Of a DNA stretch of 64,000 nt, positions 34,154-42,682 are shown piece by piece (positions within the stretch are counted from its first letter, which is position 1; each line of letters opens with the position of its first letter). The notes below the pieces were generated by a model. The model saw nothing but the letters and a program-made list of their open reading frames with translations. It was not told the DNA's origin and ran no database searches. The stretch lies in contig NZ_LQOW01000031.1 in the NCBI RefSeq assembly GCF_002102185.1, positions 372,001 through 436,000 on the forward strand. Direction: 5' to 3'. The position numbers and the translations under genes are program-made. The stretch is from Mycobacterium fragae. Its GTDB lineage: Bacteria; Actinomycetota; Actinomycetes; Mycobacteriales; Mycobacteriaceae.

Positions 34154-35641
34154 CTAACACTCCCGCATCGATACCGCTTCGTTGAGCTTCTGCAACGCCG
34201 GCTCAAGCTGCTCGCGACAGCGCGCGGCCAGGTCGGCCTCTTGCTGGTAGAGCAGTCCATAGGTGAACGTGTCCTCGCCCGCGGCGTACGCCTCCTCGGC
34301 CTGCTGGGCGAGATGCGCACGGCTGACCACGCTGTCTTGATGATCGCCGAGCAACGACTGCACCGCTTTAGCCTGGTCGGATACCTCTGTGGCGCCGATG
34401 GCCGCGGCGGTGTAGCGAAGTCTCTTGGCGCGCTTACGGATTCGGTGTATCGCGCTGTCGCGATCCTGTTCGGCAGCCTTTCTGGCCCGCTTGGCGGCCT
34501 TGCGCACCTTCTTGCTTGCGGCCTCGATGGCCCCTGGGGCCGGCCCCTGGTCGGGCGGCAATGCGACGGGTTTGGCGACGATTGCATCCAACGCGTCGAG
34601 CAGACGGAAATAACGCTCCGAGCGCAGCGCGGCCAACGTGCGCCGCAGCCCGTTTTGATAGCGCTCCTCAGCGCCGTCGACCAGCCGTTCCCGGACGGGG
34701 CCGCGGACCAGCCGGGGCGGCATCTCGTCAAGCGCGCGGCGGTAACGTTCGGCCAGCACCTCGGCGTCGCGAGCCGCGCCCAACACTGCGGCTAGCTCCC
34801 GCAGCTCGTCGACGACGGGCGCGTCCTTCGAGAATCCGAATGACTCTGGGGAGGCCTGTAACAGGCTGCGGATCTTGCGTGTGGTCACCCGCATCTGGTG
34901 CACGGCGTCGTCGGCGTCGGCGCGCACCGCGCGGTCCCACACCAGCAGGTCGTCCACCAGCTCGGCCACCGCCTGGCGAACGGGATCGGACGGGCGGACC
35001 TGCGGCTCGCTCTGCATCGTGCCGATCACCCGCGCCAGCTTGGAGCCGTGCCCGGCCGGCGTGGCCCCGGCGCCCAGCAGTCGATTGCTCAGGTGGTCCA
35101 TCAGCTCCGCGTTCGCGTCGGGTGCGGTGAGCTCGAGTTCCCACTCACGCCACCGCTGCTCGGCAGGGTTCGCATCAGAGGTGTCCGTGCGCGATGCGGT
35201 GACCTTGTCGTCACAGAACTCGGCCAGCGCCGCGCCGTCGGCGCCGTGCAACAGCCGAACCTCCCGGGTGGTGGCGATCCGCGCGACCGGACTCAGCGGG
35301 CGGTCTCGGACAATGGCGAGCACCACATCCAGCAACTCGGGCGGCACATTTTCCCCATCCAGTGGCGCGCGCACCTCGGTGCGCGCGTCGGGGCCGGCCG
35401 GAAGTTTCAGATGCCAGCCGGCGTCCTCGCCGCCGCTGCGGCGGCGCAACGTGATTCGTTTTGACGCGAGGTCATGCTCCGCCGTGTCGTAGTACACCGC
35501 GTCGAGTTCTTGGGCGGGCAGCTTTTCCACCCGAACGATCTCGGCGACTCCGTCAAATGACGGCACCGAGGTGGACTCACCGACGTCGAATTTGCGCTCG
35601 ACCTCTACATAACGCGACGGCGTCGACGCGTTAGCAAGCAT
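34154..35641 (-). CDS. CYTH-CHAD domain protein (Rv2226 type)
   Basis: A 495-residue protein with an N-terminal CYTH domain (EVERKFDV signature at about 13-20, plus RRRSGGEDAGWHLKLPAG) and a C-terminal CHAD helical domain rich in His, Arg and Lys (VHQMRVTTRKIRSLL; RIRKRAKRLRYTAAA). CYTH enzymes act on triphosphates such as polyphosphate or thiamine triphosphate, and CHAD domains bind polyphosphate, so a polyphosphate role is likely but unproven here. ATG 35641 is chosen because GGAGG lies seven bases upstream; the TTG at 35653 is less likely. Confidence 0.92.
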   Translation of the reverse strand: MLANASTPSRYVEVERKFDVGESTSVPSFDGVAEIVRVEKLPAQELDAVYYDTAEHDLASKRITLRRRSGGEDAGWHLKLPAGPDARTEVRAPLDGENVPPELLDVVLAIVRDRPLSPVARIATTREVRLLHGADGAALAEFCDDKVTASRTDTSDANPAEQRWREWELELTAPDANAELMDHLSNRLLGAGATPAGHGSKLARVIGTMQSEPQVRPSDPVRQAVAELVDDLLVWDRAVRADADDAVHQMRVTTRKIRSLLQASPESFGFSKDAPVVDELRELAAVLGAARDAEVLAERYRRALDEMPPRLVRGPVRERLVDGAEERYQNGLRRTLAALRSERYFRLLDALDAIVAKPVALPPDQGPAPGAIEAASKKVRKAAKRARKAAEQDRDSAIHRIRKRAKRLRYTAAAIGATEVSDQAKAVQSLLGDHQDSVVSRAHLAQQAEEAYAAGEDTFTYGLLYQQEADLAARCREQLEPALQKLNEAVSMREC

Positions 35642-35685
35642 CGGCGCCTCCAATGAGTCCGTCGCCGCGGAACAGGCTAGGGCGG

Positions 35686-36528
35686 TTAGAAGCTGTGCTC
35701 GTCGGCGGGGAACACTCCGGCAGCGACTTCCTCGGCGTACTGCATTGCCGCGCGGCGCAATTCGCCGCCGATGTCGCCGAACTGCTTGACGAAGCGCGCC
35801 GTTTTGCCCGCGGTGAGCCCGGCCATGTCCTGCCAGACCAGCACTTGGGCATCGCAGTTCGGGCCGGCTCCGATCCCGATGGTGGGAATCGTCAGCTTGC
35901 CGGTGATCTGGGTGGCCAGCTCGGCGGGCACCATCTCCATGACGACGGAAAACGCACCGGCTTCGGCGACGGCAATGGCGTCGGCAATGGTCTGTTCGGC
36001 GGCATCACCGCGGCCCTGCACCCGGAAACCGCCGAGGCTGTTGACGCTTTGCGGGGTGAAGCCGATGTGCGCCATCACCGGGACGCCGGCCGCGCTCAGC
36101 GCGGCGATCTGGTCGGCTACCCGCTCACCACCTTCGAGCTTGACCGCATGCGCGCCAGCCTCTTTCATGAACCGGACGGCGGCGGCAAGCGCGGCGTTGG
36201 GCCCGGCCTCGTAGCTGCCGAACGGCAAGTCCGCGACGACAAGTGCGTGCGGAGCGCCTCGAACCACCCCGCGAACCAGCGGAATCAACTCATCGATCGA
36301 CACCGGCACCGTGGTGTCGTAGCCGTAGACGACGTTGGCGGCGGAGTCACCGACGAGCAGCACGGGAATGCCCGCATCGTCGAAGATCCGGGCGGTGGAG
36401 TAGTCGTAGGCCGTCAGCATGGCCCACTTGTGGCCTTCGGCCTTCATTTTCTGCAGATGGTGGATCCGGACCTTGGCCCGTGGCGCCGCGCTCGACGCGC
36501 CGCCGTAAACAGCCCGTTCAGACATCAT
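35686..36528 (-). CDS. panB: 3-methyl-2-oxobutanoate hydroxymethyltransferase
   Basis: A 280-residue PanB (ketopantoate hydroxymethyltransferase), first enzyme of pantothenate synthesis, transferring a hydroxymethyl group from 5,10-methylene-THF to 2-oxoisovalerate. Visible motifs are MLTAYDYSTARIFDDAGI, LLVGDSAANVVYG with the metal Asp, VKLEGG and AHIGFTPQSVN, and GIGAGPNCDAQVLVWQD. Length equals that of M. tuberculosis PanB (Rv2225). Two adjacent ATGs (36528, 36525) could start it. It is divergent from the wax-ester synthase gene across 148 bp. Confidence 0.95.
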   Translation of the reverse strand: MMSERAVYGGASSAAPRAKVRIHHLQKMKAEGHKWAMLTAYDYSTARIFDDAGIPVLLVGDSAANVVYGYDTTVPVSIDELIPLVRGVVRGAPHALVVADLPFGSYEAGPNAALAAAVRFMKEAGAHAVKLEGGERVADQIAALSAAGVPVMAHIGFTPQSVNSLGGFRVQGRGDAAEQTIADAIAVAEAGAFSVVMEMVPAELATQITGKLTIPTIGIGAGPNCDAQVLVWQDMAGLTAGKTARFVKQFGDIGGELRRAAMQYAEEVAAGVFPADEHSF

Positions 36529-36664
36529 TGTCCCTAGTTATCGTCGGGTCGATCCTCGTGGCCCCATGGGTCCCCGGGTTCGTCTGACCCACCCAGTCTG
36601 CCATCCGCGGCGGTCGAAGCGCAGAACGGGTTTAGTGGACTTCCTCACACCGGCGTCCCGGACA

Positions 36665-36670
36665 TACCAT
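36665..36670 (+). promoter_or_regulatory. -10 element of wax ester synthase (leaderless)
   Basis: TACCAT lies six bases before ATG 36677. Confidence 0.5.
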
Positions 36671-36676
36671 CGGCGC

Positions 36677-38068
36677 ATGCAGCGGCTCAGTGGACTCGAC
36701 GCCAGCTTTCTGTACCTGGAAACCGCCTCGCAGCCATTACACGTCTGCTCGATCATGGAGCTCGACACCTCGACGATGCCGGATGGCTATAGCTTTGACC
36801 GGCTCCGCGACGAGTTGGCGGTCCGGATCAAGGCGATGCCGCAGTTCCGAGAGAAGCTCGTCGACAGCCCGCTGAACCTCGACCATCCCGTCTGGGTGGA
36901 GGACAACAGCTTCGACGTCAGCCGCCATCTGCACCGCATCGGCCTGCCGCCGCCGGGCGGGCGGATGGAACTGTCCGAGATCTGCGGTCACATCGCCGCA
37001 TTGCCGCTGGACCGCAACCGGCCGCTTTGGGAGATGTGGGTTATCGAAGGCGTCGCCGGCACCGATGCCCAGCAAGGCGGTCGTCTGGCCGTGATGACCA
37101 AAGTGCACCACGCCGCCGTCGACGGCGTCACCGGGGCATCGCTGTTGTCACAGCTGTGCAGCACCGAACCCGACGCGCCGCCGCCCGAGCCGGTGGAAGG
37201 AGTCGGCGACGCCAACCAAATCCAGCTCGCGGTAAGCGGATTGGCGAGGTTCGCCTCCCGGCCGCTGCGGCTGGCTCGCGTGCTGCCAAACACCGTGTCA
37301 TCGGTGCTCGAATCGGTGCTGCGGGCGCGTATCGGACTGGCGATGGCGTCCCCATTCACCGCACCACGAACGGCGTTCAATGCCAACGTCACGACTCACC
37401 GCAACGTCGCTTACGCGCAGCTGAACCTCGAGGACATCAAGAAGGTCAAGAATCGCTTCGACGTCAAGGTCAACGACGTGGTGATGGCGCTGGTGTCCGG
37501 TGTGCTACGACAATTCCTACTCGACCGTGACGAATTACCCGAGACATCACTGGTGGCGATGGTGCCGGTCTCGGTGCACGGGAAATCGGATCGGCCTGGG
37601 CGCAACCAGGTTTCAGGGATGTTTGCCCGGCTGGAAACTCATATCGCCGATCCAGCTGAGCGGCTCAAGGCCATCTCGGAAGCGAATTCGGTTGCCAAAC
37701 AACATAGTTCAGCAATCAGTGCCACGCTGTTGCAGGATTGGTCGCAGTTCGCCGCGCCCGCGGTCTTCAATGTGGCGATGAGGGCCTACGCCCGGAGCAG
37801 CCTCACCACGAGCCGGCCGGTGCACAACCTGGTGGTCTCCAATGTGCCCGGCCCGCAGATGCCGCTTTATCTGCTGGGCTGTGAGGTCAAGGCGATGTAC
37901 CCGCTGGGGCCGATCTTCCACGGCTCGGGTCTGAACATCACGGTGATGTCCCTGAACGGCAAGCTGGACGTCGGGCTGATCGCGTGTCCGGAGCTGGTGC
38001 CGGACTTGTGGGAATTGGCCGACGACTTCGCCGTCGGGATGGAAGAACTGCTGCTCGCGGCCCAGTAG
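36677..38068 (+). CDS. Wax ester synthase / diacylglycerol acyltransferase
   Basis: A 463-residue WS/DGAT family enzyme that esterifies fatty alcohols or diacylglycerol with acyl-CoA to make storage lipids. The N-terminus LSGLDASFLYLET, the catalytic KVHHAAVDGVTGASLL (HHxxxDG, about residue 143), and the C-terminal NLVVSNVPGPQMPLYLLG motif are all present, so it looks active. ATG 36677 follows a leaderless -10. Mycobacteria carry many paralogues (tgs genes); which one this is cannot be told. As far as I recall, M. tuberculosis has no such gene between panB and hip1. Confidence 0.92.
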   Translation: MQRLSGLDASFLYLETASQPLHVCSIMELDTSTMPDGYSFDRLRDELAVRIKAMPQFREKLVDSPLNLDHPVWVEDNSFDVSRHLHRIGLPPPGGRMELSEICGHIAALPLDRNRPLWEMWVIEGVAGTDAQQGGRLAVMTKVHHAAVDGVTGASLLSQLCSTEPDAPPPEPVEGVGDANQIQLAVSGLARFASRPLRLARVLPNTVSSVLESVLRARIGLAMASPFTAPRTAFNANVTTHRNVAYAQLNLEDIKKVKNRFDVKVNDVVMALVSGVLRQFLLDRDELPETSLVAMVPVSVHGKSDRPGRNQVSGMFARLETHIADPAERLKAISEANSVAKQHSSAISATLLQDWSQFAAPAVFNVAMRAYARSSLTTSRPVHNLVVSNVPGPQMPLYLLGCEVKAMYPLGPIFHGSGLNITVMSLNGKLDVGLIACPELVPDLWELADDFAVGMEELLLAAQ

Positions 38069-38117
38069 CAGCCCGGTTGCCCGGCCTCCCGTTCAGCGCA
38101 TGGCAGCATGGGTTGGC

Positions 38118-39686
38118 ATGGGTACCACTCGCCGCGGCAACATCGCGCGCACGATGCTGATCTGGACCGTTCTGCCCGTAGTGGCGGCGACGGTGGCGAG
38201 CTGCACCCATGTCATCAGCGGGCGCGCTGTGCTTGCGGGGCCGCGAATCGGCCAGCCGGTGGAGTGGGGACCATGTCATGTGGTTGGCGGCGGCGGCGGT
38301 ACCTCGTTGAAGCTGCCCAGCGGCGCGGAATGCGGCAAGCTCGCCGTGCCGGTCGACTACAACCAGCGCCATGGCGATGCCACCACGCTGGCCATGATTC
38401 GGTTCTCGGCAACCGGAGACAGGATCGGGTCGCTGCTCATCAACCCCGGCGGGCCCGGCGAATCGGGCATCGAGGCCGCGTTGGGCATTGTGCAGTCATT
38501 GCCGCCGCGGATACGCGAGCGGTTCGACCTGGTCGGATTCGATCCTCGCGGGGTGGCGTCGTCGCGGCCGGCGCTCTGGTGTAACTCCGACGCGGACAAT
38601 GACCGGCTGCGCACCGAGCCGCAGGTCGACTACAGCCCGGCGGGCGTGGCGCACATCGAGGACGAGACGAAGGCGTTTGTCGGTCGCTGTATCGACAAGA
38701 TGGGCAACAAATTCCTGGCGAATGTGGGGACCGTCAATGTCGCCCGCGATCTGGACGCCATTCGCAAGGCGCTGGGCGACGACAAATTGACCTACCTGGG
38801 TTACTCGTATGGCACCCGAATCGGCTCCGCCTACGCCGAGGCCTACCCGCAGCACGTGCGGGCGATGATTCTCGACGGCGCCGTCGACCCGAATGCCGAT
38901 CCCGTCGAGGCAGATTTGCGGCAGGCCAAGGGGTTTCAGGATGCATTCAACGACTTTGCGGCGGACTGTGCGAAGGCTCCCACCTGCCCGCTGGGCACCG
39001 ACCCGGCCAAGGCCGTCGACGTCTATCACAGCCTGGTCGATCCCCTGGTCGACAAGAACAACCCGAGGATCAGCAAGCCGGCGCGCACCAAAGACCCGCG
39101 TGGCCTGAGCTACAGCGACGCCATCGTGGGCACCATCATGGCGCTGTACTCGCCGACCTTCTGGCACCACCTGACCGAGGGTTTGACGGAACTGTCCGGC
39201 GGCCACGGCGACACCCTGCTCGCGCTGGCCGACCTGTACATGCGCCGGGATAAGCACGGTCATTACACCAACGCCAGCGACGCTCGGGTGGCAATCAACT
39301 GTGTCGATCAGCCGCCGGTCAAAGACCGGGCCAAGGTCATCGACGAAGACCGCCGCTCGCGTGAGATCGCGCCGTTTATGAGCTACGGCAAGTTCACCGG
39401 CGATGCGCCGCTGGGCACCTGCGCGTTCTGGCCGGTCCCGCCGACCAGCAAGCCGCACACCATCTCTGCGCCCGGCCTGCCGCCGACCGTGGTGGTGTCC
39501 ACCACTCACGACCCGGCCACCCCGTACAAGGCCGGTGTCGAGCTGGCCAACCAGTTGCACGGCGCGCTGCTCACCTTCGACGGAACCCAGCACACGGTGG
39601 TGTTCCAGGGCAACAGCTGCATCGACGACTACGCGACGGACTATCTGATCGACGGCAGGGTGCCCCCGAAGGGCGCGAAATGTTAA
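38118..39686 (+). CDS. caeA: Cell-envelope serine protease CaeA/Hip1
   Basis: A 522-residue lipid-anchored alpha/beta hydrolase (tripeptidyl aminopeptidase family). Signal and lipobox TVASC place the acylated Cys at 29. The catalytic serine is Ser230 in YLGYSYGTRIG; the Asp is in STTHDPATPY and the His in GTQHTVVF. INPGGPGESG and VGFDPRGVASS form the oxyanion side. M. tuberculosis Hip1 (Rv2224c) cleaves GroEL2 and affects envelope and host responses; residues agree closely as recalled. ATG 38118 is preferred to 38100. A paralogue follows 80 bp downstream. Confidence 0.95.
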   Translation: MGTTRRGNIARTMLIWTVLPVVAATVASCTHVISGRAVLAGPRIGQPVEWGPCHVVGGGGGTSLKLPSGAECGKLAVPVDYNQRHGDATTLAMIRFSATGDRIGSLLINPGGPGESGIEAALGIVQSLPPRIRERFDLVGFDPRGVASSRPALWCNSDADNDRLRTEPQVDYSPAGVAHIEDETKAFVGRCIDKMGNKFLANVGTVNVARDLDAIRKALGDDKLTYLGYSYGTRIGSAYAEAYPQHVRAMILDGAVDPNADPVEADLRQAKGFQDAFNDFAADCAKAPTCPLGTDPAKAVDVYHSLVDPLVDKNNPRISKPARTKDPRGLSYSDAIVGTIMALYSPTFWHHLTEGLTELSGGHGDTLLALADLYMRRDKHGHYTNASDARVAINCVDQPPVKDRAKVIDEDRRSREIAPFMSYGKFTGDAPLGTCAFWPVPPTSKPHTISAPGLPPTVVVSTTHDPATPYKAGVELANQLHGALLTFDGTQHTVVFQGNSCIDDYATDYLIDGRVPPKGAKC

Positions 39687-39708
39687 GAAAGCGCGGCCAA
39701 TAACGAGA

Positions 39709-39725
39709 CCAAGGTGTGACCTTGG
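39709..39725. terminator. Inverted repeat between protease paralogues
   Basis: CCAAGGT-GTG-ACCTTGG is a perfect 7-bp stem with a 3-base loop, 22 bases after the caeA stop and 41 before the next start. Without a U tract it could be a terminator or an operator for the second protease. Confidence 0.45.
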
Positions 39726-39766
39726 AGATCAGTGTCTGTGGCCGACGCATGCGACGATAAGCAGCC

Positions 39767-41257
39767 ATGTGGCACGTGAGACTGCTGGGTCTTGCGCTGC
39801 TGTCATTCACCGCGCTGATCGCCCCATCGGTTATCGCACCAGCGCCGGCGCGCGCCAACTTGGCCTGGGGCGGCTGCGGCCGTTTCCTCGGCGACTCGGA
39901 CGACATTCCCAGCGCGCAATGCACCACCGTCGCGGTCCCGGTCGACTACGACGCACCGCAGGGTGCCCAGGCTCAACTCGCCGTGATCCGAATTCCGGCT
40001 ACCGGACGGCGGATCGGCGCGCTGTTCGTCAATCCGGGCGGCCCCGGGGCGTCGGCGGTCGACACCGTTGCCGGGATGGCATCGGCGCTTGCAGGCACCG
40101 AGATCACCCGCCGCTTCGATCTTGTCGGATTCGACCCCCGAGGGGTGGGGCATTCCACTCCGGAGCTGCGCTGCCAAACGGACGCGGAGTTCGACGCCTA
40201 CCGGCGCGAGCCGATGGTCGATTACAGCCCGGCGGGCGTGGCGCACATCGAGCAGGTCTACCGGCAGTTGGCCCAGCGCTGTGTCGACCGGATGGGGCCG
40301 ACGTTCCTGGAGAACATGGGGACCGCGTCCGTCGCACGCGACATGGACGCCGTGCGACAGGCGCTGGGCGACGACCAGATCAACTACCTCGGCTTCAGCT
40401 ATGGCACCGAATTGGGCACCGCCTACGTCGAGCGGTTCGGCGCCCACGTACGGGCCATGGTGCTCGACGGTGCCATCGATCCGACCGTCGGCCCGATCCA
40501 GGAGAACATCGACCAGCAGGCCGGGTTCCAGACCGCATTCAACGACTACGCGGCGGATTGCGCCCGCGAGTCGGGCTGCCCGCTGGGCACCGACCCGACC
40601 AAATGGGTGGATCGCTATCACCAGTTGGTCGACCCGCTGGTCGCCAAGCCCGCGCACACCGCGGACCCGCGCGGGCTGAGCTATGCCGACGCGAACACCG
40701 GCGCCGTCAACGCGCTCTACGCGCCCCAGCATTGGAAGTTCCTCACCAGCGGTCTGCTGGGGTTACAGCGCGGCACCGACCCCGGTGACCTGCTGATGTT
40801 GGCTGACGACTACAACGGCCGCGACGACCAAGGCCACTACGACAACTCCCAAGACGCGTTCAACGCCGTCCGCTGCGTCGACGCGCCGGTGCCGACCGAT
40901 CCGGCGGCCTGGGCGGACGCCGACCGCCGCATCCGTCAGGCCGCACCGTTTCTGTCCTACGGGCAGTTCACCGGGCAGGCGCCGCGCGACCTGTGCGCGT
41001 TGTGGCCGGTGCCGGCGACGTCGGCGCCGCATCCGGCGGCCCCCGTCGCGCCGGGCAAGGTCGTCGTCGTCTCCACCACCCACGACCCGGCGACGCCGTA
41101 CCAAGCCGGGGTGAATCTGGCCCGCCAGCTCGGCGCGCCGCTGATCACGTACGACGGCACCCAACACACCGCGGTGTTCAACGGCGACGAGTGCGTCGAC
41201 AGCGCCGTGGTCAGCTACTTCGTCGACGGTGTCGCGCCGGGAAACTTACGTTGTTAG
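39767..41257 (+). CDS. Secreted serine protease paralogue of Hip1 (Rv2223c type)
   Basis: A 496-residue exported alpha/beta hydrolase, clearly paralogous to the preceding gene: VNPGGPGASAV, VGFDPRGVGHS, DYSPAGVAHIE, catalytic NYLGFSYGTELG, STTHDPATPYQAG and GTQHTAVFNG are shared. Unlike the first protein it has a signal peptidase I type signal (ending PARANLAWGG) and no lipobox, so it should be released or loosely attached. Cysteine positions agree, including the final Cys. Tandem duplication explains the pair; M. tuberculosis has Rv2223c/Rv2224c in the same order. Confidence 0.93.
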   Translation: MWHVRLLGLALLSFTALIAPSVIAPAPARANLAWGGCGRFLGDSDDIPSAQCTTVAVPVDYDAPQGAQAQLAVIRIPATGRRIGALFVNPGGPGASAVDTVAGMASALAGTEITRRFDLVGFDPRGVGHSTPELRCQTDAEFDAYRREPMVDYSPAGVAHIEQVYRQLAQRCVDRMGPTFLENMGTASVARDMDAVRQALGDDQINYLGFSYGTELGTAYVERFGAHVRAMVLDGAIDPTVGPIQENIDQQAGFQTAFNDYAADCARESGCPLGTDPTKWVDRYHQLVDPLVAKPAHTADPRGLSYADANTGAVNALYAPQHWKFLTSGLLGLQRGTDPGDLLMLADDYNGRDDQGHYDNSQDAFNAVRCVDAPVPTDPAAWADADRRIRQAAPFLSYGQFTGQAPRDLCALWPVPATSAPHPAAPVAPGKVVVVSTTHDPATPYQAGVNLARQLGAPLITYDGTQHTAVFNGDECVDSAVVSYFVDGVAPGNLRC

Positions 41258-41293
41258 GGCCACACCGGTAACACAGCATTAACTGCAAGGGCA

Positions 41294-41299
41294 TACTGT
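41294..41299 (+). promoter_or_regulatory. -10 element of glnA2 (leaderless)
   Basis: TACTGT lies seven bases before ATG 41307. Confidence 0.55.
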
Positions 41300-41306
41300 T
41301 TCCGTT

Positions 41307-42647
41307 ATGGATCGACAGAAGGAATTCGTGCTCCGCACGCTGGAAGAACGGGACATCCGTTTCGTCCGGCTGTGGTTCACCGATGTGCTCGGATTCCTCA
41401 AGTCGGTCGCCGTGGCGCCGGCTGAACTCGAAGGGGCCTTCGAGGAAGGCATCGGCTTCGACGGGTCGTCCATCGAGGGCTTTTCCCGCGTCTCGGAATC
41501 CGACACCGTCGCGCATCCCGACCCGTCGACCTTCCAGGTGCTGCCCTGGACCACCAGCTCGGGCCACCATCACTCGGCGCGGATGTTCTGCGACATCACC
41601 ATGCCCGACGGCTCGCCGTCCTGGGCTGACCCGCGTTATGTGCTGCGCCGCCAGCTGGGCAAAGCCAACGAGCTCGGTTTCTCCTGCTACGTACACCCCG
41701 AAATCGAGTTCTTCCTTTTGCAGCCCGGCCCCGACGACGGATCCGCGCCGATCCCCGCCGACAACGCCGGCTACTTCGACCAGGCCGTGCACGACTCCGC
41801 GTCGAACTTCCGCCGGCGAGCGATCGAAGCCCTTGAATTCATGGGCATTTCGGTCGAGTTCACCCACCACGAAGGCGCGCCCGGTCAGCAGGAGATCGAT
41901 CTGCGCTTCGCCGATGCGCTGTCGATGGCCGACAACGTGATGACGTTCCGCTACGTCATCAAGGAAGTCGCGCTGGAGGAGGGGGCGCGGGCGTCGTTCA
42001 TGCCCAAGCCCTTTGCGCAGTATCCCGGCTCGGCGATGCACACGCACATGAGCCTGTTCGAGGGCGAAGTCAACGCCTTCCACAGCCCCGACGATTCGCT
42101 GCAGCTCTCCGACGTCGCCAAGTCGTTCATCGCGGGCATCCTGGAGCACGCCTCCGAGATCAGCGCGGTCACCAACCAATGGGTCAACTCGTACAAGCGG
42201 CTGGTGACCGGCGGGGAGGCCCCGACGGCCGCGTCGTGGGGGGCCGCCAACCGCTCTGCGCTGGTCCGGATTCCCATGTACAGCCCGCACAAGACGTCCT
42301 CGCGGCGGGTCGAGGTACGCAGCCCCGACTCGGCGTGCAACCCCTACCTGACGTTCGCCGTACTGCTGGCGGCCGGATTGCGCGGCGTGGAGAAGAACTA
42401 CGTGCTGGGCCCGCAAGCCGAAGACAACGTCTGGGACCTCACGCCCGAGGAGCGTCGCGCGATGGGCTACCGCGAGCTGCCGTCCAGCCTGGATGGCGCA
42501 CTTCGCGCCATGGAGAGCTCCGAATTGGTCGCAGAAGCGTTGGGGGAGCACGTTTTTGACTTCTTCTTGCGCAACAAGCGCAGGGAGTGGGCGAACTACC
42601 GCAGCCACGTCACGCCGTTCGAACTCAAGACCTATCTTTCTCTATAA
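41307..42647 (+). CDS. glnA2: Glutamine synthetase GlnA2
   Basis: A 446-residue type I glutamine synthetase, the length of M. tuberculosis GlnA2 (Rv2222c). Active-site segments include FDGSSIEGF, HPEIEFFLLQ, HHEGAPGQQEIDLRF, MHTHMSLFEG and NRSALVRIPMY. The tyrosine motif NLYELPPEE that is adenylylated in GlnA1 is absent here (DNVWDLTPEERRAM instead), so it should escape GlnE control. In Streptomyces and mycobacteria GlnA2-type enzymes have minor or gamma-glutamylpolyamine-related roles. It precedes glnE in the same direction by 35 bp. Confidence 0.94.
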   Translation: MDRQKEFVLRTLEERDIRFVRLWFTDVLGFLKSVAVAPAELEGAFEEGIGFDGSSIEGFSRVSESDTVAHPDPSTFQVLPWTTSSGHHHSARMFCDITMPDGSPSWADPRYVLRRQLGKANELGFSCYVHPEIEFFLLQPGPDDGSAPIPADNAGYFDQAVHDSASNFRRRAIEALEFMGISVEFTHHEGAPGQQEIDLRFADALSMADNVMTFRYVIKEVALEEGARASFMPKPFAQYPGSAMHTHMSLFEGEVNAFHSPDDSLQLSDVAKSFIAGILEHASEISAVTNQWVNSYKRLVTGGEAPTAASWGAANRSALVRIPMYSPHKTSSRRVEVRSPDSACNPYLTFAVLLAAGLRGVEKNYVLGPQAEDNVWDLTPEERRAMGYRELPSSLDGALRAMESSELVAEALGEHVFDFFLRNKRREWANYRSHVTPFELKTYLSL

Positions 42648-42669
42648 CCACCCCCATACCCCACTGCGC

Positions 42670-42675
42670 TAACGT
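42670..42675 (+). promoter_or_regulatory. -10 element of glnE (leaderless)
   Basis: TAACGT lies seven bases before GTG 42683. It supports the shorter start and a separate promoter for glnE behind glnA2. Confidence 0.5.
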
Positions 42676-42682
42676 CGTGGGC

